A stretch of DNA of 64,000 nt from Paracnuella aquatica (lineage in GTDB: Bacteria > Bacteroidota > Bacteroidia > Chitinophagales > Chitinophagaceae). A program made the translations under genes and the position numbers. The stretch covers positions 58,024 through 122,023 of the forward strand of contig NZ_QOWJ01000017.1 in assembly GCF_003332885.2 (NCBI RefSeq). Reading direction: 5' to 3'. Under the pieces are notes generated by a model that saw only the letters and a list, made by a program, of their open reading frames with translations, did no database searches and was not told where the DNA came from. Of the stretch, positions 45,700 through 55,024 are shown in pieces (position 1 is the first letter of the stretch; each line of letters opens with the position of its first letter).

Positions 45700-48600
45700 A
45701 AAACAAGAAAGCGGACGTGACATCTACAATGTGCTGGGTGATTTCAATAATAACGGTGGTACCGTGCAAATTGGAACACTAATTCTTGAAAACAGTGCAG
45801 GAGCGGAAAGTGCGCTATTCAAAAGCGAACAGAAAAAGTTAGCAGCGAGTTATTCCACATCCTACTTAGATTTCCTTAAAAAGCAATTTGAAACCAAAAC
45901 GCTTATTGAACGCCCCCTTGTAAATGAGATTTGGCAAAAGCTCTCGGCTGTCTCCCAGTTGCTGTTGACGGGTAAACCTGGTTCCGGTAAAACATGTGCT
46001 TTATTTCAGCTTTCTTCTTTGGCTCCTGAGGCCATTTATATTTCCATTCGGAAGCGGCCAATACTTAGCGTCGTCAATCACCTGATAAATAAAATACGAA
46101 TAAAGCAGCAGGACACGCTTCTGTCGGCAAGCGATCCGGAAGAAGCGCTAGAGATCCTACAGGGTTTGCTACAAGGGAGTGAAATGGTTTTCTTTATTGA
46201 TGATTGCGAAGCAGAACCCAGTATTGCATCCCGCTTGATTTCGCTGCACAAGGCTAGCAACCGTTTTATTTTCGCATCTCGCGATACGACTTCATTTGAG
46301 AGCACCAGCATTGAAGCCTTTCCTGTTACGGCTTTTTCAGAAGAAGAAACTAAAGACTTTCTTGCCCGTAACGCCATCGTTTTGGACTTGCTTCCTTTCT
46401 CTGAATTATACCGGGCTTCCGGGGGTAATGCGCTTTATCTTTTCTATTTCTCCAAATACCAGATCCGTCCCTTACCGATTGATGTCACTACTTACCACAA
46501 AGCCATTTGGGCAGACCTGTCGCCCGAAGAACAAGAATGCCTTATCTACGTTGCGCTCAGCTATCGCGGCCTACGTATAAACGATCTTTCGCGGGTAATG
46601 GGTGATGCAAGATTGACCGATACAACCCAGCGCTTAGCCAGGCTGGCAAGCCTTATCAATAACGAGGAAGGCCGATTACAAATCTTCCATCCTGCGTTTA
46701 CCGAATATGTCCTAGAACGGATTCGGCAGGAAGGACTGTCAACTGCCTACAGTGAAAAACTGGGAAATTATTTATTGGAGCAAAAGCGCTTGGTGGCCGC
46801 GGCTTGGCTGTTGATCGATTCGCAACCCGAAAAAGTGAACGAGTTTGGATTGGAGGCGATGTCGGCGGTCATCATCACCGGCGATTTGCACTTTGCCGTA
46901 AAACTGATTTCGACGCTGTTGCAGTACAAACGACCCCGGTTGGAAGAAGGCTACCTAGAATACCATCTCTCCTGCGTGTACCGCTTCTTACATCAAGAAA
47001 CATTATGCGATCATCATCTTCAGAAGGCAATTACACTCTTTAAAAAAGTCAAAGATAAAACTTGGTTGCTGGCTGCAGAAATGGTAAAAGCAATGAATCT
47101 GGTAGAAGAAGGAAAAAGAAGCGAAGGGTTGGCACTCGCGGATTCTATATTCGAACGGGCTGAAAAGTACGGGGACCGGTTTAAAGGACGAAATCTGGTC
47201 AATCTTTCCAAGATTTACGTTGACTTATCCGAATACAAAAAAGGAGCTAAAGCAAGCAAAGAAGCGTTTGATTTATTCGAGAAGTTGAACGACAGAGAAG
47301 GGATGGTGTCGAGCCTTGCTAATCTTGCTTCCTGTCTCGCAAAAATGGACGATTATTCGGACCTCGCAGAATCCTATGCGCAAAAGTTGCTAGAAGTAAC
47401 ACATTCCGCGGTCGAATTCACTGTAAAACTGATAGCCTTAAATATTCTTACATCTATCAACCGGCAAAAGCAGCGGTATGGGGAAGCCAAAAAATACGGA
47501 TGGGAAGCAGTAACTCTCTGCCAGCAATACGACCTTCCAGACAAACTGATTTTAAACCTCATTAACTATGGCAACATTATAAGGGATGAAGAAGATATAA
47601 CCGGCGCAAAGGCAGTTTACGAAGAAGCACTTGTTCACGCCAAAGAGCTTGGGCTGAAAAAAGAAGTAGGGCGCATTAACCGAATACTTGCTGCTATCTA
47701 CTATGATTTGGATGAACTGGACAAGAGTATTGAATTTTCGGATAGGTCTATAGCAGCTTGTAAACAAGTGAGCTACCAGTACGGTATAGCACATGCGTTG
47801 GAAGAAAAGGCCAAGGCTCTGGCAAGGAAAGAAGAAAAGCTCGGTGCTGCTACCGCCTACGAGGAAAGTGCCCGGATATTTTTGACAATTGAAAATTTTT
47901 CAAAAGATACCAAGAGCAGCTTTACAAAAGCCATACAATACTATTTTGAAGCAGGAGCCGTAGAAAAAGCCAACAACCTGATCTCACTTTCTATCACGGA
48001 CGTGCCGAACAATGATGCGATAGCAATAGAGCAGTTGGTGAGAAACCCCGCAGACCTCAATGTTAAATATAAAATCCATGAAAGTTTCCAGAAACTTGCT
48101 GCTAAGTACGGAGAGGCCGATTTTAATCAGAACACAATCCGCAAGTTCTTGGTGTATTTAGACTATTGCCATAAGAATACGAAGACAGCCACAAAAGAAT
48201 ATTACGAAGTCCTTGCCACACTCGCGGGATGCCTCGCTACGAACCGTTTTGCTTTAACCACACTTGGCATTCTTGTAGAACAATCACGCACTCTCTTAGA
48301 TACCGATAGCCTTGTAATGTTGTTTGCAGTCATCGAAAAAAAATTGCCAGGCTTTTATTACCGCGAAACTTATGAAGAAGCTATCCTGTTGGCTTCCGTT
48401 ACCACCGACTTGAAACTAGAAATACACATTTCGAAGGACGATCTTTTAGGTTGCAAATTGGGACTGACGGCTGCCTTATTCTTCTTTGCGGCCCCAGAAT
48501 TGGTTAGCAGCAGAAAAAAGCGAGTCGAATCATTTTACAGGTTGTGGATTGTTAACTTGCAGGAACTCATTACCGGTGACAACAGCCTTAAAATACCTGA

Positions 48601-48943
48601 GTCAACCTTCTCGCAACATAGCCAAACGGTTATGCTTTCGTCACGTCAGCCCGGTTTAGGAGATTCGGTGTGTATAAACACAGGATACGAAAAAGCAGGG
48701 GATCTTATTCTCCATCCAAATAACAAATGCCTAATGTATTTTATCGGGATGTTGGCCATGCAAATGACGGCCCATTTTTACAAGGATAAAAAGGGGCTAA
48801 ACGGTAATGCTCATAAATACGTACCCCGGAAACTCGCTTATTTTTTTGACTATACGAACATTGAAGAGATCAATAACCTCGACAAAGAGTTCGGAATTAA
48901 TCTTGAAAAATTAGACCTAACACCGAATGGAAACAAAAAATAG
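45680..48943 (+). CDS. STAND/NLR-like ATPase with N-terminal amyloid-like motif and TPR repeats
   Basis: A 1087-residue protein from ATG 45680. Order: N-terminal motif GRDIYNVLGDFN (12-23) and GTVQIGTL; NTPase with Walker A GKPGSGKT (98-105), Walker B FFIDD (about 170-175), sensor-like FIFASRDTT and GGNALYL at the lid; winged-helix region (LSPEEQECLIYVAL...); from about residue 340 to 780 helical TPR-like repeats; a C-terminal helical region with no recognised domain. This is the architecture of a signal-transduction ATPase that oligomerises on ligand recognition by the repeats. With the preceding gene it would signal by amyloid templating. An earlier in-frame ATG at 45623 is less likely. Overlaps the next gene by 17 bp. 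Confidence 0.82.
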   Translation: MSEKKIEKQESGRDIYNVLGDFNNNGGTVQIGTLILENSAGAESALFKSEQKKLAASYSTSYLDFLKKQFETKTLIERPLVNEIWQKLSAVSQLLLTGKPGSGKTCALFQLSSLAPEAIYISIRKRPILSVVNHLINKIRIKQQDTLLSASDPEEALEILQGLLQGSEMVFFIDDCEAEPSIASRLISLHKASNRFIFASRDTTSFESTSIEAFPVTAFSEEETKDFLARNAIVLDLLPFSELYRASGGNALYLFYFSKYQIRPLPIDVTTYHKAIWADLSPEEQECLIYVALSYRGLRINDLSRVMGDARLTDTTQRLARLASLINNEEGRLQIFHPAFTEYVLERIRQEGLSTAYSEKLGNYLLEQKRLVAAAWLLIDSQPEKVNEFGLEAMSAVIITGDLHFAVKLISTLLQYKRPRLEEGYLEYHLSCVYRFLHQETLCDHHLQKAITLFKKVKDKTWLLAAEMVKAMNLVEEGKRSEGLALADSIFERAEKYGDRFKGRNLVNLSKIYVDLSEYKKGAKASKEAFDLFEKLNDREGMVSSLANLASCLAKMDDYSDLAESYAQKLLEVTHSAVEFTVKLIALNILTSINRQKQRYGEAKKYGWEAVTLCQQYDLPDKLILNLINYGNIIRDEEDITGAKAVYEEALVHAKELGLKKEVGRINRILAAIYYDLDELDKSIEFSDRSIAACKQVSYQYGIAHALEEKAKALARKEEKLGAATAYEESARIFLTIENFSKDTKSSFTKAIQYYFEAGAVEKANNLISLSITDVPNNDAIAIEQLVRNPADLNVKYKIHESFQKLAAKYGEADFNQNTIRKFLVYLDYCHKNTKTATKEYYEVLATLAGCLATNRFALTTLGILVEQSRTLLDTDSLVMLFAVIEKKLPGFYYRETYEEAILLASVTTDLKLEIHISKDDLLGCKLGLTAALFFFAAPELVSSRKKRVESFYRLWIVNLQELITGDNSLKIPESTFSQHSQTVMLSSRQPGLGDSVCINTGYEKAGDLILHPNNKCLMYFIGMLAMQMTAHFYKDKKGLNGNAHKYVPRKLAYFFDYTNIEEINNLDKEFGINLEKLDLTPNGNKK

Positions 48944-49367
48944 ACGATTAGAGTTTACATCCGCTATAAAATATGCTTTTGCTCTTCGTTTTGGCGCACC
49001 CTATTCGCCTAATGATGTGCCAAATATAGGAATCGTTTTTGGCGGCCCGAAACTAGCTACTCTGTGCCAAGAGTATATAGACGGAGCCTATGACAACGAT
49101 GAGTTGAGACTTGATATTGTTCCTGGTTTTGTGACAGCGAAGGTCGAATTAAAGGAAGTGAACAGCGATAAAACTGTATTTGCTGCTGAACTCAATTACG
49201 ATGGGCCGGAGTTAATGAACTTTCAAAACAAAACACCCTACGATGGCCGAGTAGCGTTGATTTTTGGTTTTAAACGAAGCTGCGACTATTATGTTACCGG
49301 CAATGCAAATGATAAAGTAGAAGACTTTTCTCCAATTGTATTAGCCGGCTTTAGTATTCATCAATAA
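48927..49367 (+). CDS. Unknown protein, last gene of NLR operon
   Basis: A 146-residue soluble protein, probably beta-rich: KYAFALRFGAPYSP, NIGIVFGGPKLATL, VTAKVELKEVN, YDGRVALIFGFKRSCDYYV, IVLAGFSIHQ. No known motif. The start overlaps the ATPase stop by 17 bp in another frame, so translation is coupled. A chaperone, inhibitor or sensor role is possible; nothing specific can be said. Confidence 0.6.
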   Translation: METKNRRLEFTSAIKYAFALRFGAPYSPNDVPNIGIVFGGPKLATLCQEYIDGAYDNDELRLDIVPGFVTAKVELKEVNSDKTVFAAELNYDGPELMNFQNKTPYDGRVALIFGFKRSCDYYVTGNANDKVEDFSPIVLAGFSIHQ

Positions 49368-49470
49368 AAGTTCGTTCTCGAATTCTGAGCAGAACAACAG
49401 TAACGTAAAGAATCGTGCTTCATACTTTTCAAAGCAAGAGGAATCGAAGAAGTTTGTAGGAATTATTGAC

Positions 49471-49654
49471 CCTTTTTGAACATTACAGTCCCAAAACTGC
49501 CAAAACCTTCCCATTTCTGCCCAAAACGGACATTTGTAGCCCCAAGGGTTGAAAACTCGAACTTTTTGATTCAAGATTTACGGCAATTGTGTCCATTATT
49601 GGGTATTTCCGGGTAAAACCGACCAGCAAAAAGTTCGAGTTTTTCGAGGTCTAT
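49471..49654 (+). repeat. Cargo-delimiting repeat, copy B
   Basis: Same orientation as copy A. AAAACTCGAAC (49552-49562) and GTTCGAGTTTT (49633-49643) again bracket exactly 70 bp; the preceding AACGGACATTTGTAGCCCC and following GGGTAAAACCGACCAGC blocks also match. Homology to copy C extends left to GGAATCGAA at about 49440. It sits between the NLR operon and the minus-strand metabolic cluster. Confidence 0.8.
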
Positions 49655-49773
49655 CCAAAATAAATGTGAGCCAAAAGAGAGTCCAAGACGAACGAAATTC
49701 TCTTGTTGCGAGAATTGCAAGCCGTACAAGTGAGTGACACAACAGAAGTTCAATCAGGGCGTTGTAGCTGGTA

Positions 49774-49812
49774 AAACAAAAAAGGAACAATCGCCTTTAC
49801 AGCAATTGTTCC
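49774..49812 (-). terminator. Intrinsic terminator for the minus-strand cluster
   Basis: Read on the minus strand, GGAACAAT and ATTGTTCC form an 8-bp stem around 13 nt, followed by TTTTTTGTTTT. It lies 21 bp past the stop codon of the last gene of the minus-strand cluster, the cupin lipoprotein at 49834-50313. Confidence 0.8.
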
Positions 49813-49833
49813 AATCGGGGTATTTCAATGATT

Positions 49834-50313
49834 TTACTTGTAGCTGTTATATTCTTCGTCTGACACCGGTTGCATCCACTCTACTACTCCGTTTTCTGTA
49901 TTTGGATTGATAGCAATGTGAGTAAACTCGCTATCTCTTGAAGCACCATGCCAATGAACAACGTTTGGGGCAATTCTTATTACATCTCCCTTATAAAGCA
50001 ACTGTATTGACTTTTCTTTTTCCTGATAATAACCAACACCTGCTGTAACTATGAGTATTTGTCCTGATGGATGTTTATGCCAATTGTTTCTTGCACCTGG
50101 TTCGAATACAACATCGCTAATGATGGTGTTATATGTTGTATCATCGGGAACTAAGTTCTTTACCCATGCTGTGCCGGTAAAATAATCGGCAGATGCTTTC
50201 TCGCCTTTTGGAAAAATGCTTTTGTCGTTTTCTGTACTCATACTGTTTTTTTGTTTACAAGCTGCCATCACAACAACCAATACAAATAGCAGCGTAAGTT
50301 TTACTTTATTCAT
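49834..50313 (-). CDS. Cupin-domain lipoprotein, copy 1
   Basis: A 159-residue protein with a lipoprotein signal (VVMAACKQK, Cys about 19). Single cupin barrel: ARNNWHKHPSGQILIVTAGVGYY (metal His residues) and KGDVIRIAPNVVHWHGASR (second cupin motif with HWH). It closely matches the cupin at 53004-53474 (54% or so by eye, same HWHGAS and same tail VxxEEYNxxK). Metal-binding small-molecule or carboxymuconolactone-type activity is possible. Same strand as the ADH. Confidence 0.82.
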   Translation of the reverse strand: MNKVKLTLLFVLVVVMAACKQKNSMSTENDKSIFPKGEKASADYFTGTAWVKNLVPDDTTYNTIISDVVFEPGARNNWHKHPSGQILIVTAGVGYYQEKEKSIQLLYKGDVIRIAPNVVHWHGASRDSEFTHIAINPNTENGVVEWMQPVSDEEYNSYK

Positions 50314-50343
50314 GTTTCACTCACTTTCGGTATTTTATTCTTC

Positions 50344-51438
50344 TTAACTGTTTTTCAGCGAAGCCATATCAATAACAAACCTGTACTTTACATCACCCTT
50401 TACCAGACGTTCGTATGCTTGATTGATATGTTGAATGTTGATCATTTCTATGTCTGAAACGATATTGTGTTTACCACAGAAGTCGAGCATTTCCTGTGTT
50501 TCAGCAATACTTCCAATTGTTGATCCTGCAAAACTTTTACGTTGAGGAATTAAACTGAATGCAGCCACTGGAAGAGGATGTTCGGGGGCACCTACCAAAG
50601 CCAAAGTGCCATCAACTCTAAGCTGGCTTAGGTACTCGTTGATGTCGTGACTTGCAGAAACGCAATCCAACACAAAATGAAGTTTACCGGCATAACGTTG
50701 CATCTGGGCTGCATCCTTGGACAGCACCACATCATCTGCACCCAATCGTTTTGCATCTTCAACCTTTGACGGCGAAGTAGTAAAAACAATCACTTCTGCA
50801 CCCATTGCTTTTGCGAATTTCACTCCCATGTGTCCTAAGCCACCAATACCAACTACCCCTACTTTCTGACCGGGACCAACTTTCCAATGCTTCAATGGAG
50901 AATACGTAGTAATGCCTGCACAAAGCAAAGGCGCAGTTGCGGCAAGGTCAAGGTTTTCAGGCACTTTTAAAACAAAGTTCTCGTCTACTGTAATGCTTTC
51001 TGAATAGCCGCCAAATGTGTGACCACCCAAAAACTTGTCGGGAGAATTATAAGTTAACGTATTGCCTACTTCACAGTATTGTTCCAAACCTTCCTGGCAG
51101 TAATCACACTCCCTGCAGCTATCAACCATACAACCAACTGCTCCTATATCACCCACCTTAAACTTCTTCACATGGTTGCCAACGCTTACTATCCTACCAA
51201 CGATTTCATGTCCGGGAACACAAGGGTAAACTGTTCCATGCCATTCATTTCTTGCAGTGTGCAAATCAGAATGACATACACCGCAAAAAAGAATTTCAAT
51301 TTCAACATCGTGTGGTGTCGGCTTTCTTCTTTGAATATTTAATTGATTTAAAGGTGCTGTTGCCGCCTCTGTACCAAATGCTTTTACCGGTCTTGCATCA
51401 ACGGTCTTTCCACCTTCTGCTGCGATTGCTGTTTCCAT
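50344..51438 (-). CDS. Zinc-dependent NAD(P) alcohol dehydrogenase (YahK-like)
   Basis: A 364-residue MDR/cinnamyl-alcohol-type dehydrogenase. Catalytic zinc: CGVCHSDLHTARNEW with Cys and PGHEIVG His; structural zinc lobe MVDSCRECDYCQEGLEQYC; Rossmann GVVGIGGLGHMGVKFAKAMGAEV. Reduces aldehydes using NADPH in related enzymes. It lies 30 bp from the cupin gene on the same strand, so likely co-transcribed. Confidence 0.9.
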   Translation of the reverse strand: METAIAAEGGKTVDARPVKAFGTEAATAPLNQLNIQRRKPTPHDVEIEILFCGVCHSDLHTARNEWHGTVYPCVPGHEIVGRIVSVGNHVKKFKVGDIGAVGCMVDSCRECDYCQEGLEQYCEVGNTLTYNSPDKFLGGHTFGGYSESITVDENFVLKVPENLDLAATAPLLCAGITTYSPLKHWKVGPGQKVGVVGIGGLGHMGVKFAKAMGAEVIVFTTSPSKVEDAKRLGADDVVLSKDAAQMQRYAGKLHFVLDCVSASHDINEYLSQLRVDGTLALVGAPEHPLPVAAFSLIPQRKSFAGSTIGSIAETQEMLDFCGKHNIVSDIEMINIQHINQAYERLVKGDVKYRFVIDMASLKNS

Positions 51439-51482
51439 TATTTATTAGTTTATGTTATTGAGTTTTTGTTTTACTGAATTAA

Positions 51483-51869
51483 TTAGGCAGGATCTATTCT
51501 AACCGTTGCAGTACGACTACGGTTGCTAATCATTGGTGATAAATATGGGCTTGTGCTGTACTTCGTCTTATATGCCTCGTCAATTGCATTGTTTATATCT
51601 CCCTGCACAGGTTCAAATCTTACTTCTTTGGTCATACCTGCAGCAATAATCTTTCCTGCTTTTCGACTTAATGCTGCTTTGTACCATTTTGAGTTAACAC
51701 CGTTATAAGCTCTAACATATAGATTGCCTTCTACAACTACTTCCCAAATCCAGGTCGGAGTACCATAGGTTTTTCCATCTTCCCGTAGAGGGGAAATATG
51801 CAGATCATCTGCTTCATCAATGCTTTTGAGTTCGTCTTCTGTGAATTTGTTATTTATAGTAAGTGACAT
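51483..51869 (-). CDS. DUF2255-family protein
   Basis: A 128-residue protein: DEADDLHISPLREDGKTYGTPTWIWEVVVEGNLYVRAYNG and later YSTSPYLSPMISN. This matches DUF2255, a small flavin-reductase-like split barrel of unknown function. No signal peptide. Confidence 0.78.
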   Translation of the reverse strand: MSLTINNKFTEDELKSIDEADDLHISPLREDGKTYGTPTWIWEVVVEGNLYVRAYNGVNSKWYKAALSRKAGKIIAAGMTKEVRFEPVQGDINNAIDEAYKTKYSTSPYLSPMISNRSRTATVRIDPA

Positions 51870-51931
51870 TTATTTTTATTTTTCGGTAATTGGATAGCAC
51901 GGGTAACTTATGTTCTCATTTAAGTGACAGG

Positions 51932-52996
51932 TTATTTCTTAACCATATTCTGTTGTAAGAAGTTGTCAACAATATCAAATGCTTGCTTTGTCCAAAATTC
52001 AGAACTGCCGTGGTCTGCACCTTTCAATTGGTAAAACTGATAACGATACTTTTTGCTCTCGAGTGCATCAGCCATTAATACACTTTGCTTAAATGGCACT
52101 AACCTGTCTTTAGAGCCATGCATTATTAATATTGGTGCTGCTGTCTTTGGGTCTTTTACGTAATTGATAGGATTTGTTGGTGCTGCTTCTGGTTTGTTCT
52201 CAAGCACATTCTTACCTCCAATTAATTTACCTTCCGGGCTTTCGGCACTAATATGATCCCAGGTTGAAGGTTCATAGTTCATTTGGGTAATATCTGTAGG
52301 ACCATAGAAATCTACTATAGCATTTACTTTTATAGAATACTGATCAAGGTCTTTCGTATCCAATTCAGGATTGTTCTGTGTTAAACCGACCATTAAGGCT
52401 GTATGCCCACCTGAACTGTCGCCCCAGACAAAGACATTGTCAACATCTATATTAAATGTGTCAGCATTTGCTCTCATGAAACGTATAGCAGTCTTGGCAT
52501 CTTGTAGCTGGGCGGGAAACTTTGCAACAGAAGATGGTCTATACTCAACAATTGCTATTACGTAGCCACGTTTTGCGAACTCTGCTAATTGAGGTAAATT
52601 ATGGTATACATCCTGCTTCATCCAGGCTGAACCCTGAACGTAAACAATGCAAGGCATCTTTTTCTATGGAGTAACCTTTGGTTCAATAATTTGTAACGTC
52701 AAATCCATTCCATCACGGGTAATGTATTTTACATCATGTTTATAGCTTACCAAAGAAGTATCTATACTGATGTTTATAACTTTCATGTTTTTTGACGCAG
52801 CTTTACTTTCTGGAAAATCTTTCAGAGTATAGGGCTTAGGCGGAATGGGTTTTTGATCTTGTGCAAATCCATTTAGAGAAATCAAACAAACCAATGTTGA
52901 TAGCACAACCTGTTTCAAAATTTCAAAGGCATTTTCATTGAACTGCCAAAAGAATATGTTTTTTGAATTATTGCTTTTGTGAATATAGTTTTCCAT
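51932..52996 (-). pseudogene. Secreted BD-FAE-like esterase split by an in-frame TAG
   Basis: Two frames in the same phase. 52664-52996 gives a 110-residue N-terminal part (signal-like hydrophobic region, then DQKPIPPKPYTLKDFPESKA and DGMDLTLQIIEPKVTP) ending in TAG. Six bases later the same frame resumes MPCIVYVQGSAWMKQDVYH (51932-52657), an alpha/beta hydrolase with GDSSGGH nucleophile (catalytic Ser) and MHGSKDRLV, as in feruloyl-esterase-like BD-FAE enzymes. Removing the stop joins a normal product of about 354 residues. A nonsense mutation, sequence error or translation from the internal ATG are the options. Confidence 0.7.
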
Positions 52997-53003
52997 CCTA
53001 TTG

Positions 53004-53474
53004 TTATTTTATGTTGTTATATTCTTCATCCGTAACTTTATCAAACCACTTCACTATTCCTTTTTCACTGTTTGGAAGAATATAGATTTGACTTACATCA
53101 CTATCTTTTGATGCACCGTGCCAATGAACTACATCAGGCGGACATTTTACTACATCACCTTTTCTGACTACCTGAACGGGCTGACCTTTAATTTGATGAT
53201 AACCTACACCATCTGTAATGATTAAAATCTGACCGCCGGGATGAGAATGCCAAACGTTTCTTGAACCTGCTTCAAATTGTTCGTTACCAACAACCGTTGT
53301 GAACGTAGTATCGTGTTCAACCAAGAGATTATGCCACGACTTACCGGTGATAATGTCCGAAGACAATAAATCACCTTTCTTAAATATTGCATTGTTGCTC
53401 TCATTCTTCTTTTCCATACAACCAAAATTTAGCAATGCTGTTGCAGCTATTGCGATTAGAAATGTTCTTTTCAT
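53004..53474 (-). CDS. Cupin-domain secreted protein, copy 2
   Basis: A 156-residue lipoprotein-type protein (signal ends NFGCMEKK). Cupin motifs GSRNVWHSHPGGQILIITDGVGYH and KGDVVKCPPDVVHWHGAS. Paralogous to the gene at 49834-50313. Its start overlaps the end of the cyclophilin-like gene by 4 bp, so the two are coupled. Confidence 0.82.
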   Translation of the reverse strand: MKRTFLIAIAATALLNFGCMEKKNESNNAIFKKGDLLSSDIITGKSWHNLLVEHDTTFTTVVGNEQFEAGSRNVWHSHPGGQILIITDGVGYHQIKGQPVQVVRKGDVVKCPPDVVHWHGASKDSDVSQIYILPNSEKGIVKWFDKVTDEEYNNIK

Positions 53475-53962
53475 TTTTTGACATTTTTTGCTTCTTGTAC
53501 CGATTCTATCCTGACATCCAAGGAGCCTTGTCTATTGAAAACATCTATTCCACCGTCCAGTTTGCCCAATACAATTAATCCTTCTGAATAAGGAAATTGT
53601 TTGTAGAACAAAGCCAAGTTTCCCCAGGGAGCATAAATTGTAATATCACCGGGAGATGGTTTATAACCTGCAGGTGCATCTTTCGTTGTAAGTTTCTTTG
53701 GCAGGTCACTAATCTTCTCTGTGTTGTTGTAATCAGTCAACGTCAAGGATAGTGGCAGAAGGGAAACAAAATCTTTGCTTGTTGAATTGTCATATAGCGA
53801 AGCCGTATAAATATTGTCATCAACAATTATTCTTAGTCTCATAGTATCACTTTTTGAATTGGTCTGCTGAACAATTTTGTTTTTGCTGCTGTTGCAGGCA
53901 AAGAGGCTAGTGTTAATCAGCATAAACAACATCAGAGATAGTAGTTTCATGTAGAAATGCAT
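53471..53962 (-). CDS. Cyclophilin-like fold lipoprotein
   Basis: A 163-residue protein with a signal and lipobox-like LFACNSS. MRLRIIVDDNIYTASLYDNSTSKDFVSLLP and GDITIYAPWGNLALFYKQF match the cyclophilin-like (Cyclophil_like) family, often encoded beside alpha/beta hydrolases and reductases. Actual prolyl-isomerase activity is unlikely in this family. It abuts the hydrolase gene at 53963. Confidence 0.78.
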   Translation of the reverse strand: MHFYMKLLSLMLFMLINTSLFACNSSKNKIVQQTNSKSDTMRLRIIVDDNIYTASLYDNSTSKDFVSLLPLSLTLTDYNNTEKISDLPKKLTTKDAPAGYKPSPGDITIYAPWGNLALFYKQFPYSEGLIVLGKLDGGIDVFNRQGSLDVRIESVQEAKNVKK

Positions 53963-55024
53963 TTAAACCTTGCCTGCTTTCAGATGTTCGTTAAAGAAGG
54001 ATGATAGCTTGTCAAAAGGTATCAAGTCGGTTCTGTCGTACAAATCAATGTGTCTTGCACCTGGAACAACATATAGCTCCTTCGGCTGTGCTGCTCTGTT
54101 ATAGGCATCGTCGCTAAACATCTTTGAAAATGCTTTTTCACCAACAACAAAAAGAATTGGACGGGGTGAAATGGTGTATACGTCATCCAGCAGGTGGAAG
54201 TTAATTAACGACATATCGCTGGTAACTGTAAAAGCACCTTTTGAGTTTGGATGATGCCCACGTTTCATTCCATAGTATTCAAAAAACTCACTTGCCATTG
54301 GGTCTAATCCTTCCGGTACTCTATCTACGGGGTGTGCCGGGAACTCTGGTGTTAATTGTGCCGTTCCATTGTCAACATCCTTCCAACGCTGTTCTGCAAG
54401 CTGGTCAAGGTGTTTTTTTCTTTGGTCTCCGGTTAAGCTCATTCGCTTAGCAAGGCTCATGTCTACCATACTTGAAGTAGCAACGGCTTTAATTCTTGTA
54501 TCTACCTGTGCTGCTGCTAATGAGAAAGCTCCGCTACCGCATAAGCCAATCACACCTATTCTTTGCCTGTCAACATAAGGAAGTGTTCCGAGGTAATCAA
54601 CTCCAGCACTGAAGTCTTCTGTAAAGATGTCTGAAGAAGCTACCCTACGGGTTGTACCACCACTTTCTCCATTGTAGCTTTCATCAAATGCTATGGCAAC
54701 AAAGCCACGTTCTGCCATTGCCTGGGCGTAGATACCCGCTCCTTGTTCTTTTACGCCACCGTAAGGTGTACCTACTATAAGGGCTGCATAGTTCTTAGTG
54801 GTGTCAATGCTTTTTGGCAGATATAAATCTGCAGCAACAGTGATACCATACCTATTAGGGTAAGTAACACTTTGTCTTGTTACTTTATCGCTTAGCTTAA
54901 AAGTGTAATATTCTGTTTGCGCTGTCTGTGTCATTATGAATTTTTTTTCTGTTTGTGTTTTCTGTGCCAGCACCTGACTACAGAAAATGAGCCACACTGC
55001 TATTAAAATTGAAATCTGTTTCAT
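53963..55024 (-). CDS. Secreted alpha/beta hydrolase, copy 1
   Basis: A 353-residue protein with a signal peptide (ends VLAQK). YGITVAADLYLPKS, ALIVGTPYGGVKEQ, nucleophile elbow IGLCGSGAFS, VVPGARHIDLYD near the catalytic His. It resembles YcjY/DUF1100-like and Xaa-Pro-type hydrolases. Shares TFKLSDKVTRQ and the same overall layout with the upstream gene. Overlaps that gene by 4 bp. Confidence 0.85.
   Translation of the reverse strand: MKQISILIAVWLIFCSQVLAQKTQTEKKFIMTQTAQTEYYTFKLSDKVTRQSVTYPNRYGITVAADLYLPKSIDTTKNYAALIVGTPYGGVKEQGAGIYAQAMAERGFVAIAFDESYNGESGGTTRRVASSDIFTEDFSAGVDYLGTLPYVDRQRIGVIGLCGSGAFSLAAAQVDTRIKAVATSSMVDMSLAKRMSLTGDQRKKHLDQLAEQRWKDVDNGTAQLTPEFPAHPVDRVPEGLDPMASEFFEYYGMKRGHHPNSKGAFTVTSDMSLINFHLLDDVYTISPRPILFVVGEKAFSKMFSDDAYNRAAQPKELYVVPGARHIDLYDRTDLIPFDKLSSFFNEHLKAGKV

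Larger units (their letters stand above)
49368..49833. other. Intergenic region between NLR operon and cupin gene
   Basis: Contains repeat copy B and, further right, the terminator of the minus-strand cluster. No protein or RNA gene was recognised. Confidence 0.5.

Noticed and set aside
49540-49562. Possible tRNA 3' end at TAGCCCC...TCGAAC on the minus strand in repeats A to C
   Set aside because: GTTCGA resembles a T-loop, but no T-stem or acceptor pairing forms in any copy.
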